Made by a program: the position numbers and the translations under genes. Source: Microcystis aeruginosa Ma_MB_S_20031200_S102 (GTDB taxonomy: Bacteria > Cyanobacteriota > Cyanobacteriia > Cyanobacteriales > Microcystaceae). From it: a stretch of 64,000 nt of DNA. A model generated the notes under the pieces. The model worked only from the letters and a program-made list of their open reading frames with translations, made no database searches and was not told where the DNA came from. Below are positions 52,796 to 60,109 of the stretch, one piece after another (within the stretch, counting starts at the first letter, position 1; each line of letters opens with the position of its first letter). The stretch covers positions 1 through 64,000 of the forward strand of contig SFBI01000087.1 of the NCBI GenBank assembly GCA_007095845.1. Direction: 5' to 3'.

Positions 52796-53834
52796 GGGGG
52801 GGGTTCTCTTGACCGTCTTGGGGTGGTTGCGGAGGCGAACTCGGTTGAGGCGGAGATGTCCAGTCGATTTTCTTGCCAGCGATCGCTCCTAAGCTCCGAC
52901 CGATCTCTGCCCCCGCTGCACCAGCGACTAACTTGCCGATCGCCCCTCCCACCAAAGCACTTCCTGTTTCCCCGACAAAACTGCTCCCTGTCTTGATCGT
53001 CCAATCTCTCACGTCTGTCTGTTCGGACGGAGCTTCCTGAGAGGGTTTTCCTTGCCGCTCGACTTGTTGATTTAAGGCAACTGCTGCATCTGTCCCTAAC
53101 TGTCCCCCCAAAACCTCTCCGGCCAGAGCGCCTACCATGCCGCCCGCAGGCCCGGCGATGACCGTCCCCACAATTGCGCCCCCCGCAGTCCCCAGGGTTT
53201 CACCGAGCTTCTCGCCGCTTTTCTTGCTCAGGTGTTCTGCGATCTCGATCGGATTTGCTCCCCTCTGAGCCTTGTCTGGTTCGGGGTGGACAATTTCGTG
53301 GGTGACATCATAGCCTAACTTTGCTCCGGTGGCGCTGCCAGCAAAAGCGCCCACTTGAGCGCCTAAAACCGCCCCGCCCGGTCCAAGCGCCGAACCGATG
53401 GCCCCGCCGATTATTCCACCGGCCACTTGTCCCGCCGACATCCCTAGAAAAGCACCACCCACGGCCGCTGGATCCACTGCTTGGCTGATCTGGTCAGCAA
53501 TTTGCCCAGTAGCTGAGACGACGGACTCTGCGGTTGCCGTTGCCGTTTGCAGGGCGGTCTGTCCCACTTGATTGGTTTGTTCAGCCAAGGGTTTGACCGC
53601 CGCCCCAGCCGTTTCCACGAGAGCTTGGCCAGTATCTTGGGTGGCTTTGAGGAGGGGGTTAGCGGCTTCGAGAACGGAGTCGCTTGCTGCTTGCCATTGC
53701 TGGGCGGCTGCTTCCCCTGCGGTTTTTGCCGCCTTCGCTATCTGGTTCGCCATACGCTGCGCAGCAGCTAGGAAATCGGCGGGATTTTGAGTAACTTGTT
53801 CCTTTGCTGAGGCTGATGAATCTGGATTGGCCAT
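52785..53834 (-). CDS. ccyA: calcyanin-like triple glycine-zipper protein (CcyA)
   Basis: A 349-residue protein. Residues 1-120 form an Ala/Gln-rich helical N-terminal domain. Three long glycine zippers follow: about 126-175 (VAGGIIGGAIGSALGPGG), 206-255 (GGAIVGTVIAGPAGGMVG) and 283-325 (GSALVGGAIGKLVAGAAG), with polar linkers. A Pro-rich tail ends the protein. Three such zippers behind a variable N-terminal domain define calcyanin, the marker of cyanobacteria that store intracellular amorphous calcium carbonate; Microcystis members have a helical N-terminus (recollection). AGGAGG lies seven bases before the ATG. The adjacent Ca2+/H+ antiporter and HMA-like genes fit. Alternative: an unrelated glycine-zipper membrane protein. 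Confidence 0.8.
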   Translation of the reverse strand: MANPDSSASAKEQVTQNPADFLAAAQRMANQIAKAAKTAGEAAAQQWQAASDSVLEAANPLLKATQDTGQALVETAGAAVKPLAEQTNQVGQTALQTATATAESVVSATGQIADQISQAVDPAAVGGAFLGMSAGQVAGGIIGGAIGSALGPGGAVLGAQVGAFAGSATGAKLGYDVTHEIVHPEPDKAQRGANPIEIAEHLSKKSGEKLGETLGTAGGAIVGTVIAGPAGGMVGALAGEVLGGQLGTDAAVALNQQVERQGKPSQEAPSEQTDVRDWTIKTGSSFVGETGSALVGGAIGKLVAGAAGAEIGRSLGAIAGKKIDWTSPPQPSSPPQPPQDGQENPPHVS

Positions 53835-53880
53835 TACTTTTATCCTCCTGAGATTACCCCAGAACTATCGGGTTGGGTAA

Positions 53881-54201
53881 TTATTCGGCAATTTCCACTT
53901 CTGTGGGTGCCTCGGGCTTGGTTGAAGTCTTGGCAGTTCTAATTTCTGCCTCGGCTTCTGCTACCAGATCGTTCCAAGACTCACTGACTTCAGCTGCAGT
54001 TTCTTGCACCTTCTCGAACGTTTCTAGTCCCCATTTAATGCCACTTTTAGTGAGGTCGCGGCCGGACTCTGCTAGAGACTTTCCTACCTCTGGATTACCC
54101 AAAGCACTAATGAGAGGGGCGAGAGCCAGAGCTGCTGCCCCAACGCCCAGTGCCGCCACTGGCTCGATGCCTAACAACAAAGCTTCTAAATCCATAATCA
54201 C
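53881..54201 (-). CDS. DUF5132-type protein, copy A
   Basis: A 106-residue protein with one hydrophobic N-terminal helix (VAALGVGAAALALAPLISAL) and an amphipathic, acidic remainder. The block NPEVGKSLAESGRDLTKSGIKWGLETFEKVQE and the end ESWNDLVAEAEAEIRT are shared almost word for word with the divergent gene at 55430, so the two are paralogues. The family resembles DUF5132, whose members sit next to HMA-like and cation-handling genes. The function is unknown; a membrane-anchored scaffold is a guess. It is the gene just upstream of calcyanin, 46 bases away. Confidence 0.8.
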   Translation of the reverse strand: MIMDLEALLLGIEPVAALGVGAAALALAPLISALGNPEVGKSLAESGRDLTKSGIKWGLETFEKVQETAAEVSESWNDLVAEAEAEIRTAKTSTKPEAPTEVEIAE

Positions 54202-54261
54202 TTACTATCTCTATACCGCTCGATCGGCTATTTTCACTAACAGTTTAACCTGCATTATTGA

Positions 54262-54393
54262 CTAATTGCCCATTACCCGGCCGACGGAGGAGCCGATGAG
54301 CTTGCCGCCAACTTCCTGAATTTTTCCAGTAACGGCTGCTTCGGAGAAGATTCCTTCCCCAGGCGAAGTCGTGTCACCAGTTATCGGCCTCAC
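54262..54393 (-). CDS. possible 43-residue glycine-rich protein
   Basis: From a GTG at 54393 the minus strand encodes RPITGDTTSPGEGIFSEAAV and TGKIQEVGGKLIGSSVGRVMGN, then TAG at 54262-54264. The second half has a G-x3-G-x3-G zipper pattern like the calcyanin repeats, and its codons look natural. It overlaps the end of the CoBaHMA gene by 20 bases and fills what would otherwise be a 172-base gap in the operon. It could be a small real gene coupled by translation, or the leftover tail of a longer glycine-zipper gene. No ribosome binding site is obvious. Confidence 0.35.
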   Translation of the reverse strand: MRPITGDTTSPGEGIFSEAAVTGKIQEVGGKLIGSSVGRVMGN

Positions 54394-54700
54394 AGCACCG
54401 AAGCCCGTGGGCGGGAGTGAGTTGTTGGAGTAGCTGACAGAAATTTTCCTGAAAGGCTTTTTCGGTCATGCCCTGGGGATCGTAGCAGACGACGATCGAG
54501 TTGATCGCTGGAGTCAAGTGAACTTCTCTGACGGCTGCTAAGGACAAAATTGAGGTGGACAGGGGTTCGTGCAAGAAGGGATAACATCTCAGCCAAGCCA
54601 AGCGCACCCGCAGTTGGCCTGGGGTAGAATGGACGATTTGGAGAGCACCCTCTCGAACGGGCGGGTCGCACTCGCCCCCTACTTGTTCAACGTTAATCAT
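54374..54700 (-). CDS. CoBaHMA-like (HMA-fold) protein
   Basis: A 108-residue protein with one ferredoxin-like HMA-type domain that lacks the metal-binding CxxC. Strand 1 reads QIVHSTPGQLRVRLAWLR, with H24, R31 and R33 as the conserved basic residues that define the CoBaHMA group; later strands are VREVHLTPAINSIVVCYDP. Such domains are thought to bind anionic ligands or membranes rather than metals (recollection of the CoBaHMA description). The ATG at 54700 lies five bases after the stop of the upstream HMA gene; a TTG at 54715 is an alternative start. Two late cysteines (RCCEAD) are present, away from the fold. Confidence 0.75.
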   Translation of the reverse strand: MINVEQVGGECDPPVREGALQIVHSTPGQLRVRLAWLRCYPFLHEPLSTSILSLAAVREVHLTPAINSIVVCYDPQGMTEKAFQENFCQLLQQLTPAHGLRCCEADNW

Positions 54701-54705
54701 CTTAA

Positions 54706-55293
54706 TTAGGAGCAAGCTAGGAAGCAGAAATGGGACAGGAGCAAGAAGGGCGTTCCTGGTAGCAGGGGCAAGATCACCCCAGCAATTCCTACGATCAAAC
54801 TAGCGATGGCGATCGCCTTGAGAATTTCTTTTCCTATTCCTTCATATCCAGTCAACAAGTTTTGCAGTTCCCCAGAGAACTGGTTCCAAAAACTCCCTAA
54901 CTCGGCTTCTAAGGCTTCTAGAGCAGCAGTTGGCAAGAGGGCGAGGGAATCTGCCTCTTGAACGATTGCTAAAATTGCCGCCTGCTGTTCGGACTCCGAA
55001 CCGGGGTGACTCTGATAGTTGATGATCGCGCAACTTGCCGCCGGATTGATGCGGACTTCCCCAATCCAAGGGAGGGACTGGAGGGCATAAGTCAGTTTCT
55101 CGCTATATGTGGAATCTCTGGCCAGTTTGGGGATGCCCAGGCGAAGGCGCCCCGGCAGCGAGTGCAGCACTTGGCAGTCAATTTTTGGCTGGTGGGCGAT
55201 CTCGCGTAGCGAGCGCGTTGCAACCGGCAGGACTTGAGTGTTGCTTAGGTTAGTCTGAAGGTTTAATTCAAGGGTTGCGAGTGCTGGAGTCAT
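54706..55293 (-). CDS. CoBaHMA-like domain fused to a DUF454-like tail
   Basis: A 195-residue protein. Residues about 38-95 form an HMA-like fold with the basic signature VLHSLPGRLRLGIPKL (H44, R49, R51) and WIGEVRINPAASCAIINY. After an amphipathic helix, residues 158-192 form a membrane helix pair start (AIASLIVGIAGVILPLLPGT and PFLLLSHFCF) that matches the beginning of DUF454/YbaN proteins; the second half of that family is missing, so the tail ends at FLACS. The ATG at 55293 is preceded by an AGAAAG purine stretch; a TTG at 55317 could add eight residues. It is the first gene of the minus-strand cluster. Confidence 0.75.
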   Translation of the reverse strand: MTPALATLELNLQTNLSNTQVLPVATRSLREIAHQPKIDCQVLHSLPGRLRLGIPKLARDSTYSEKLTYALQSLPWIGEVRINPAASCAIINYQSHPGSESEQQAAILAIVQEADSLALLPTAALEALEAELGSFWNQFSGELQNLLTGYEGIGKEILKAIAIASLIVGIAGVILPLLPGTPFLLLSHFCFLACS

Positions 55294-55429
55294 TTTCTTT
55301 CTTGCTTTCTCTACCAATCGGGATCGTCAAACATTGCTATGTCCAACTTTAAACCAAATTAATTCAGTTTGACCTTTTAGACTAAAGGGTTTTTTGATAC
55401 CCTAGAGGTGATCAAATAGCGAGGTAATC

Positions 55430-55720
55430 ATGGAAGAGTTACTATTATTAGGTGCTGGGGCTGTGGCCGTCCTAGTTGTTGCTCCCATCGTCGGGGCGAC
55501 TGTCAACCCTGAACTGGGTAAATCCATCTCAGATTCTGGTCGCGACTTGATTAAAGGTGGCCTTAAATTCGGCATGGAAACGACGGAAAAACTGCAAAGT
55601 TCCTTTGCCGAAGCGACCGAATCGTGGAACGATCTCGTGGCCGAAGCTAAATCGGAAGTCGATACTAGGAAAGCCACTCCGCAGCCACCTCAGGAAGTAG
55701 AAATTATTTCCGAAAACTAA
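55430..55720 (+). CDS. DUF5132-type protein, copy B
   Basis: A 96-residue protein paralogous to the gene at 53881. It shares NPELGKSISDSGRDLIKGGLKFGMET and ATESWNDLVAEAKSEVDTRKA, with a hydrophobic N-terminal helix (LLLLGAGAVAVLVVAPIVGA). GCGAGG before the ATG may serve as the ribosome binding site. It is read away from the minus-strand cluster; 136 bases separate the two starts and would hold both promoters. The duplicate on the opposite strand suggests an inversion or independent recruitment. Function unknown. Confidence 0.82.
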   Translation: MEELLLLGAGAVAVLVVAPIVGATVNPELGKSISDSGRDLIKGGLKFGMETTEKLQSSFAEATESWNDLVAEAKSEVDTRKATPQPPQEVEIISEN

Positions 55721-55733
55721 CTTGAGTCCAAAA

Positions 55734-55922
55734 ATGCCGACTGACCGACAACAATTGCGTCCTCGGTGTCAGACATTGAGTTGCCAGTTGTTCGAGGATA
55801 TTCAGCGGCTCTCTCCTCCGTTAGTCTGGCGACTCCTCTTATCCCTGACAGTTTATGCACCCTGACTGCTTTACGCTCTATTCACTAGCTGGCAGCGGAC
55901 GCAACTCTGGCGGGGAATTTGA
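55734..55922 (+). pseudogene. short frame downstream of DUF5132, interrupted by TGA
   Basis: An ATG at 55734, 13 bases after the DUF5132 stop, opens MPTDRQQLRPRCQTLSCQLF and EDIQRLSPPLVWRLLLSLTV, then YAP and TGA at 55863-55865. The same frame goes on for 18 codons (LLYALFTSWQRTQLWRGI) to a second TGA. The hydrophobic centre looks like a membrane helix cut by the first stop. It may be a decayed small membrane-protein gene or a chance frame. I do not recognise a family. Confidence 0.35.
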
Positions 55923-56398
55923 AAAACTAGGTGCAGTAGATTTTCGCTGTGCTTCCTGTAACTTAGCTTTTACATTGAGCTTTTATACTAAATCCAGTTA
56001 TTAAAATTGTGTATTCTACCTTTTGCCTCTTGCCGTTCGGACCTCAGCGTGAGCTTTTGTCGAACGCTGATCTCACGGCCGAAGCCTTTTGCTTGTCCTG
56101 ATATTTAGCCTATGTTCAACAGATTTAGTATTACATTAAGCCTTGACATTGAGCGGGTCGAAATATGTCGAAGTGCTGTTCCATTTCGGACTAGTAACAG
56201 GTGGTCGATTTCCGTTTCCATGGCACTAGGAGAATGATAGGGGACAGGAGTAGCAATAGTATCAAAGAAGTGATCAAAATTCATATTTATTTTGATTTGT
56301 GGGTGGAAAAAGAATTATTATCGACACAGAAAATTGCGAAGGTTTTACGGGAACAGTATTGGCTTAATCATGGCTCTTGGGTGATTGTCAGTTAGAAT
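55923..56398. other. intergenic stretch without a convincing gene
   Basis: This region has fragments of common repeat phrases (GTCGAACGCTGA, GAGCGGGTCGAAATATGTCGAAG) and a 64-codon plus-strand frame at 56201-56395 whose product (VVDFRFHGTRRMIGDR to HGSWVIVS) has no recognisable domain. Its start lies in repeat DNA. I regard the frame as doubtful; it ends four bases before the convergent dnaE C-half. Confidence 0.35.
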
Positions 56399-57736
56399 TT
56401 AATGGTTAATCAGAGGTGCAGAATTAGCCAGAAAACCCGCAACTTTCAGAGACTCTAGCACTGAATTGTCATCCTCTACCCAATAGTTTTGTCCTAAACG
56501 CACAAATTGACGCTGAGTTCCCGCACCAATGGTGGCAATAACGGGAACTTTTGCCTTTTGTTTGTCTCCCGATTGCAGAATACTTTTGAGAAGATTTTGA
56601 CGATTTTGGTTGACGACATCTTGCAGGGATAAATTAACCATCACCATTTTAATGGTTTCGATCGGTTCCGCATCTTCGATAATTAATTGTACCCGATCAT
56701 CTCGGCGATCAATTTTTCCCCACACCATTAAAGTTGCTTCCTCCACTAATAATTTTTGCAGACGTTCGTAGGTATCGGAAAAAACCACTGCTTCTGACTG
56801 TCCCGAAGCATCTTCTAGGGTTAAAAAAGCCATGGGAGTCCCTTTTTTTGTTATGATTTTCTTAACGGCATTTAATAAGACAATTGCACTGATTTTTTTT
56901 CTGGTTTTGTGTTCTTCCAAGTCAGCTAAATTGATAGGAGATAGGACTTTAGCGGCTCTTTGTAAAGCTTTTAAAGGATGCTCGGAAACATAAAAACCCA
57001 AATGTTCTTTTTCCAGTTTTAACTTTTCTTGTAGGGAAAAATCTTCTACTGGTGGCGCACTAGGAGACTGTTCAAACTCCGATTCTTGTTTATTTTCTGT
57101 GCCACCTCCTAGCATATCAAAAATATTCATTTGACCGCTTTCTTTCTCTTTGTTACGTTTTTGCGCCCAGGCAACTACTAATTCTAAATCCTCAATTAAT
57201 TGATGGCGATTAGGTTGAATTTTATCAAAAGCACCACAATAAATTAGTGTTTCTAAGGCTCTTTTGTTAACCAATCGTAAATCAACACGCTCACAAAAAT
57301 CTCCTAAGGAAGTAAACTTTCCTGCCGCGGCTTCCCTCGCTTTTAAAATGGTCTCGATCGCATTTTCACCTAGGTTTCTAACTGCCGACAAGCCAAAGAG
57401 AATTTTGCGTCCAATCGGGGTAAAATGTTTTTGTGATCGATTGATATCGGGAGGTTCGACATCGATATTCATTTTCTGACAGTTTTCTCGATACTTTTCC
57501 ACCTTATCCTGATTATCGCTACTAGCAGTTAGTAACGCTGTCATATATTCCACAGGATAATTAGCTTTTAAATAAGCGGTTTGATAGGTGACGTAAGCAT
57601 AAGCGGTAGAGTGAGATTTATTAAAACAATTGGAGGCGATTAATCCGTTGCCCAGCAAAAAATTATGATCTTTCTCTACACCAATATCGTAAACGGGTTT
57701 GCTTCCCAAGGATTGACGACTGATAATTTTAACCAT
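56399..57736 (-). CDS. dnaE: DNA polymerase III alpha subunit C-half with split-intein C-fragment
   Basis: A 445-residue protein. Residues 1-36 ([20 protein letters not shown] and [14 protein letters not shown]) are the C-terminal fragment of the cyanobacterial DnaE split intein, ending in the catalytic asparagine N36. Cysteine C37 begins the C-extein [20 protein letters not shown], the conserved splice site. The extein holds the rest of the polymerase: palm-finger end, helix-hairpin-helix region and an OB-fold ([19 protein letters not shown]). The N-half with the other intein fragment is encoded elsewhere in the genome, and the halves join by protein trans-splicing. Its start is about 40 bases downstream of a dead hicB gene. 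Confidence 0.97.
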   Translation of the reverse strand: MVKIISRQSLGSKPVYDIGVEKDHNFLLGNGLIASNCFNKSHSTAYAYVTYQTAYLKANYPVEYMTALLTASSDNQDKVEKYRENCQKMNIDVEPPDINRSQKHFTPIGRKILFGLSAVRNLGENAIETILKAREAAAGKFTSLGDFCERVDLRLVNKRALETLIYCGAFDKIQPNRHQLIEDLELVVAWAQKRNKEKESGQMNIFDMLGGGTENKQESEFEQSPSAPPVEDFSLQEKLKLEKEHLGFYVSEHPLKALQRAAKVLSPINLADLEEHKTRKKISAIVLLNAVKKIITKKGTPMAFLTLEDASGQSEAVVFSDTYERLQKLLVEEATLMVWGKIDRRDDRVQLIIEDAEPIETIKMVMVNLSLQDVVNQNRQNLLKSILQSGDKQKAKVPVIATIGAGTQRQFVRLGQNYWVEDDNSVLESLKVAGFLANSAPLINH

Positions 57737-57775
57737 ATAGGGTAAACTTCTAAGTGTTCTTCTAGTTTTATTAAT

Positions 57776-58130
57776 TTATTTTAGCAAAATTTCTCTCTTT
57801 TTAGTGATTTCAGGATGAGGTAAAGATTCTCCGAATTTCTGATCAAGTTGTATCAGAGATTCTAGGACTTCTTCAGCATTTTTCACAGCTTCAGCATAAG
57901 TATTACCATGAGTACGCCATTTTTGTCCCAGAAAGTCGGGTAAGCTAACTAGATAACAATTGTGGTTCTTCCGAACTTACAATGTAGAAAATTCCCCAAG
58001 CTCCCTCTCTGTCCAGCAATGCTCTAAAGTTGATAAATATCAATCTAACAAAAACTCAAAGCTTTACTATACAAGCTTAATTGTCTTCATCAGGCCACTA
58101 AATTAGTATTCTATATTTAAGTTTTTTCAT
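57776..58130 (-). pseudogene. hicB: hicB antitoxin gene split by a 115-bp insertion
   Basis: From the ATG at 58130 the frame reads MKKLKYRILI, a TAG, then WPDEDN, where the sequence is interrupted at 58084. After removing 57964-58078 and one six-base copy of the flanking repeat, it continues DNCYLVSLPDFLGQKWRTHG, TYAEAVKNAEEVLESLI and ends EITKKREILLK. This is a typical HicB antitoxin (DUF1902-like domain). It carries one nonsense codon (expected Gln in LIQW) and the insertion, so it is dead. The order hicA then hicB, with the ATG of hicB overlapping the end of hicA, is the usual operon arrangement. Confidence 0.85.
57964..58078 (-). mobile_element. 115-bp MITE-like insertion in hicB
   Basis: The 115 bases are flanked by the six-base direct repeat AATTGT (57958-57963 and 58079-58084), and their removal restores the HicB reading frame. 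The segment 58010-58078 is the exact reverse complement of 69 bases shared with the two larger repeats at 58629 and 59850. Its outer end, GGTTCTTCCGAACTTACAATGTA, resembles the other end of those repeats, GGCTCTACCGAACCTGTCATGTA (17 of 23 bases), as terminal inverted repeats would. Confidence 0.75.
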
Positions 58131-58332
58131 CTTCTCTTCTCCTGACTTCTTCAATGGCATTTTTAACTTCTTGTTCTTGGTAACGTTTGACATCTGCTCC
58201 GTCTTTTCCCGATAGAGTGATTTTCACTCCATCTGGAGGGTGTAACTAATGGTTGTGACTGCCTTTTCCTCAAAAATCAATAAATCCAGCTTTTTTGAGC
58301 ATTTGTTTTGATTCTCTGATTTTTTTGGGCAT
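58117..58332 (-). pseudogene. hicA: hicA toxin gene with two in-frame stops
   Basis: Reading from the ATG at 58332 gives MPKKIRESKQMLKKAGFIDF, TGA (58270-58272), GKGSHNH, TAG (58246-58248), LHPPDGVKITLSGKDG and ADVKRYQEQEVKNAIEEV to TAA at 58117. The GKGSHxxxxHP core with the catalytic histidine and the ISGKDG-like end define the HicA mRNA interferase. The stops fall where family members have a Gly or Arg and a Trp. The toxin is inactive unless both stops are read through. Confidence 0.85.
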
Positions 58333-58801
58333 CAGTCTAGATTTGCTCGATTAGGTAATTTGTTAGAGGGTGTGACAAGTCTTGTATAATTCTTATTATA
58401 TAACAATTTCAACCATTGAGCGGTTACTGGAGAAGCTTTCTGAGCAGGGAAAAGGGGGAGCAGGGGAGTACAGGTTTTTGCTTTTCTGAGTCTCCCTCTT
58501 CCTTGCTTAACGAGTGCTAGAAGACTTAGATTCAGGGAGATAAACCGGTGCTAATCCCTTGCTCCCTCGGTGACATCGGGTGGGGGTTTGATTCTAGAAA
58601 TTTAAGTTGATCTAAACTTAATAAAAATGGCTCTACCGAACCTGTCATGTAAAACTATTAACAACTTATGCTTGTAAAGCTTGTATAGTAAAGCTTTGAG
58701 TTTTTGTTAGATTGATATTTATCAACTTTAGAGCATTGCTGGACAATTGATTGGGAACTCCAAAAATAGTACAACTTGGTTCAATTGTATTTGCTCAAAT
58801 A
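58333..58801. repeat. upstream flanking repeat of the Rpn gene
   Basis: An 82-base block at 58459-58540 matches 59679-59760 without gaps at most positions. A 117-base block at 58629-58745 matches 59850-59966 with one mismatch. The 88-89 bases between the blocks differ at the two sites. No gene is seen before the ATG at 58802. Confidence 0.85.
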
Positions 58802-59638
58802 ATGAAAACTGATAAAATATTTTATACCTTATTTCAAGTTTTTCCCGAACTTCTGTTTCAACTGCTAGGAGAATCTCCGAAGCTAGCGCAAAATTATCAA
58901 TTTAAATCAGTGGAAATCAAAGAATTAGCTTTCCGACTTGATGGGGTATTTATTCCCGATGCAGACCACCCGGATTATCCGCTTTACTTTGTGGAAGTTC
59001 AATTTCAAAAGGATGAGGATTTTTATTGGCGATTCATCACTCAAATCTTCCTCTATCTTAAGCAGTATAAGCCTGAATGTACTTGCTGTCCCGTAATTAT
59101 CTGGGAAAGGAGAAGCTTAGACACTCGGCTTCCCCTTGCTTACCAAAATTTGCTAAACTTAGAGCAGATACAACGGATATATCTCGATGAAATCGAAGGT
59201 GAATACCCTCCATCTCTTGGGATAAGTATCCTCCAGTTTATCGTCATCAGTACGAAAAAAGCACCGAAACAGGTTCAATCCTTGATTGACCAAACTCACC
59301 AGCAGTTTGTTGACCCTAACACTCAAAGAAATGTTATGGAGTTAATCGAGAAGATTATTATCTACAAATTTCCGCAGAAAAGTCGCCAGGAGTTAGAAGC
59401 TATGTTTAATCTCACGGAATGGAAACAAACCAAGTTTTATCAAGAAGCTAAGGAAGAGGGGAAACTTGAAGGAAAACTTGAAGGAAAACTTGAAGGGAAA
59501 CTTGAAGGGAAACTTGAAGGGAAACTTGAAATGATTCCCCTTCTGGTTAGGTTGGGACTTAATGAAGAACAAATTGCCCAAGAATTAAATCTAAAAGTTG
59601 AGATTGTTCATCAATTTATTATGAATCAGAACAATTAA
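58802..59638 (+). CDS. Rpn/DUF2887-type PD-(D/E)XK nuclease, transposase-like
   Basis: A 278-residue protein of the DUF2887/Rpn group (recombination-promoting nuclease or putative transposase). MKTDKIFYTLFQVFPELLFQ opens it. The nuclease core has FRLDGVFIPDA and YFVEVQFQKDE, with the D and E-x-Q residues that form the active site. FITQIFLYLKQYKP and VIWERRSLDTRLP follow. The C-terminus has six tandem Gly-Lys-Leu-Glu units and a helix-turn-helix-like end (GLNEEQIAQELNLKVEIVHQ). The ATG at 58802 is chosen over a TTG at 58751. The gene is bracketed by direct repeats on both sides. Confidence 0.88.
   Translation: MKTDKIFYTLFQVFPELLFQLLGESPKLAQNYQFKSVEIKELAFRLDGVFIPDADHPDYPLYFVEVQFQKDEDFYWRFITQIFLYLKQYKPECTCCPVIIWERRSLDTRLPLAYQNLLNLEQIQRIYLDEIEGEYPPSLGISILQFIVISTKKAPKQVQSLIDQTHQQFVDPNTQRNVMELIEKIIIYKFPQKSRQELEAMFNLTEWKQTKFYQEAKEEGKLEGKLEGKLEGKLEGKLEGKLEMIPLLVRLGLNEEQIAQELNLKVEIVHQFIMNQNN
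59459..59530. repeat. 12-bp tandem repeat, six copies, in the Rpn gene
   Basis: Six contiguous units of GGRAAACTTGAA encode Gly-Lys-Leu-Glu. They vary only at the third base of the first codon. The position, between nuclease domain and tail, is the same as that of the QGLQ repeat in the gene at 29090. Confidence 0.93.
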
Positions 59639-60109
59639 AACTTTTGAGAGGTTGCTTCTGGGAGTGAAGAAGCGGAGGAGCAGGGGAGTACGGGTTTTTG
59701 CTCCTCTCAGCCTCCCCTTTACTTGGCTCACCAGTGCTAGAAAATTTAGATTCAGGGAGAATATTTCGAGACTTTCTAGGCATATTCTTGAGCAAGATTT
59801 TAAATTATGATAGTTGCTGATAAACTTATTAATTAATTAATTAATTAATGGCTCTACCAAACCTGTCATGTAAAACTATTAACAACTTATGCTTGTAAAG
59901 CTTGTATAGTAAAGCTTTGAGTTTTTGTTAGATTGATATTTATCAACTTTAGAGCATTGCTGGACAGAAGAACCTAATTAATTAATAAGTTAATTATAGC
60001 GGTTCTCGCATCTGTGCGGCACACTTAAACCTTTGCTGATTAAGCTGTTCAGGATCGGGAATGTACCTCTTGTGAATCAGAAACGCTATAAATCAAGAGA
60101 AGATAAATT
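59639..60109. repeat. downstream flanking repeat of the Rpn gene
   Basis: The copies 59679-59760 and 59850-59966 mirror those upstream of the gene. The second copy runs on to GAAGAACC at 59974, the same end found in the hicB insertion. TTAATTAA repeats surround it (59827-59848 and 59976-59997). No gene is seen up to 60109. Confidence 0.85.

Noticed and set aside
52356-52892. 178-codon plus-strand frame opposite the Ca2+/H+ antiporter gene
   Set aside because: It is the mirror of a well-supported membrane transporter gene and shows basic low-complexity composition typical of antisense frames.
53873-54265. 130-codon plus-strand frame opposite DUF5132 copy A
   Set aside because: Antisense to a gene confirmed by its paralogue at 55430; no ribosome binding site or domain.
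56201-56395. 64-codon plus-strand frame before dnaE
   Set aside because: Starts in repeat DNA, has no recognisable domain, and ends next to a convergent gene; coding status not supported.
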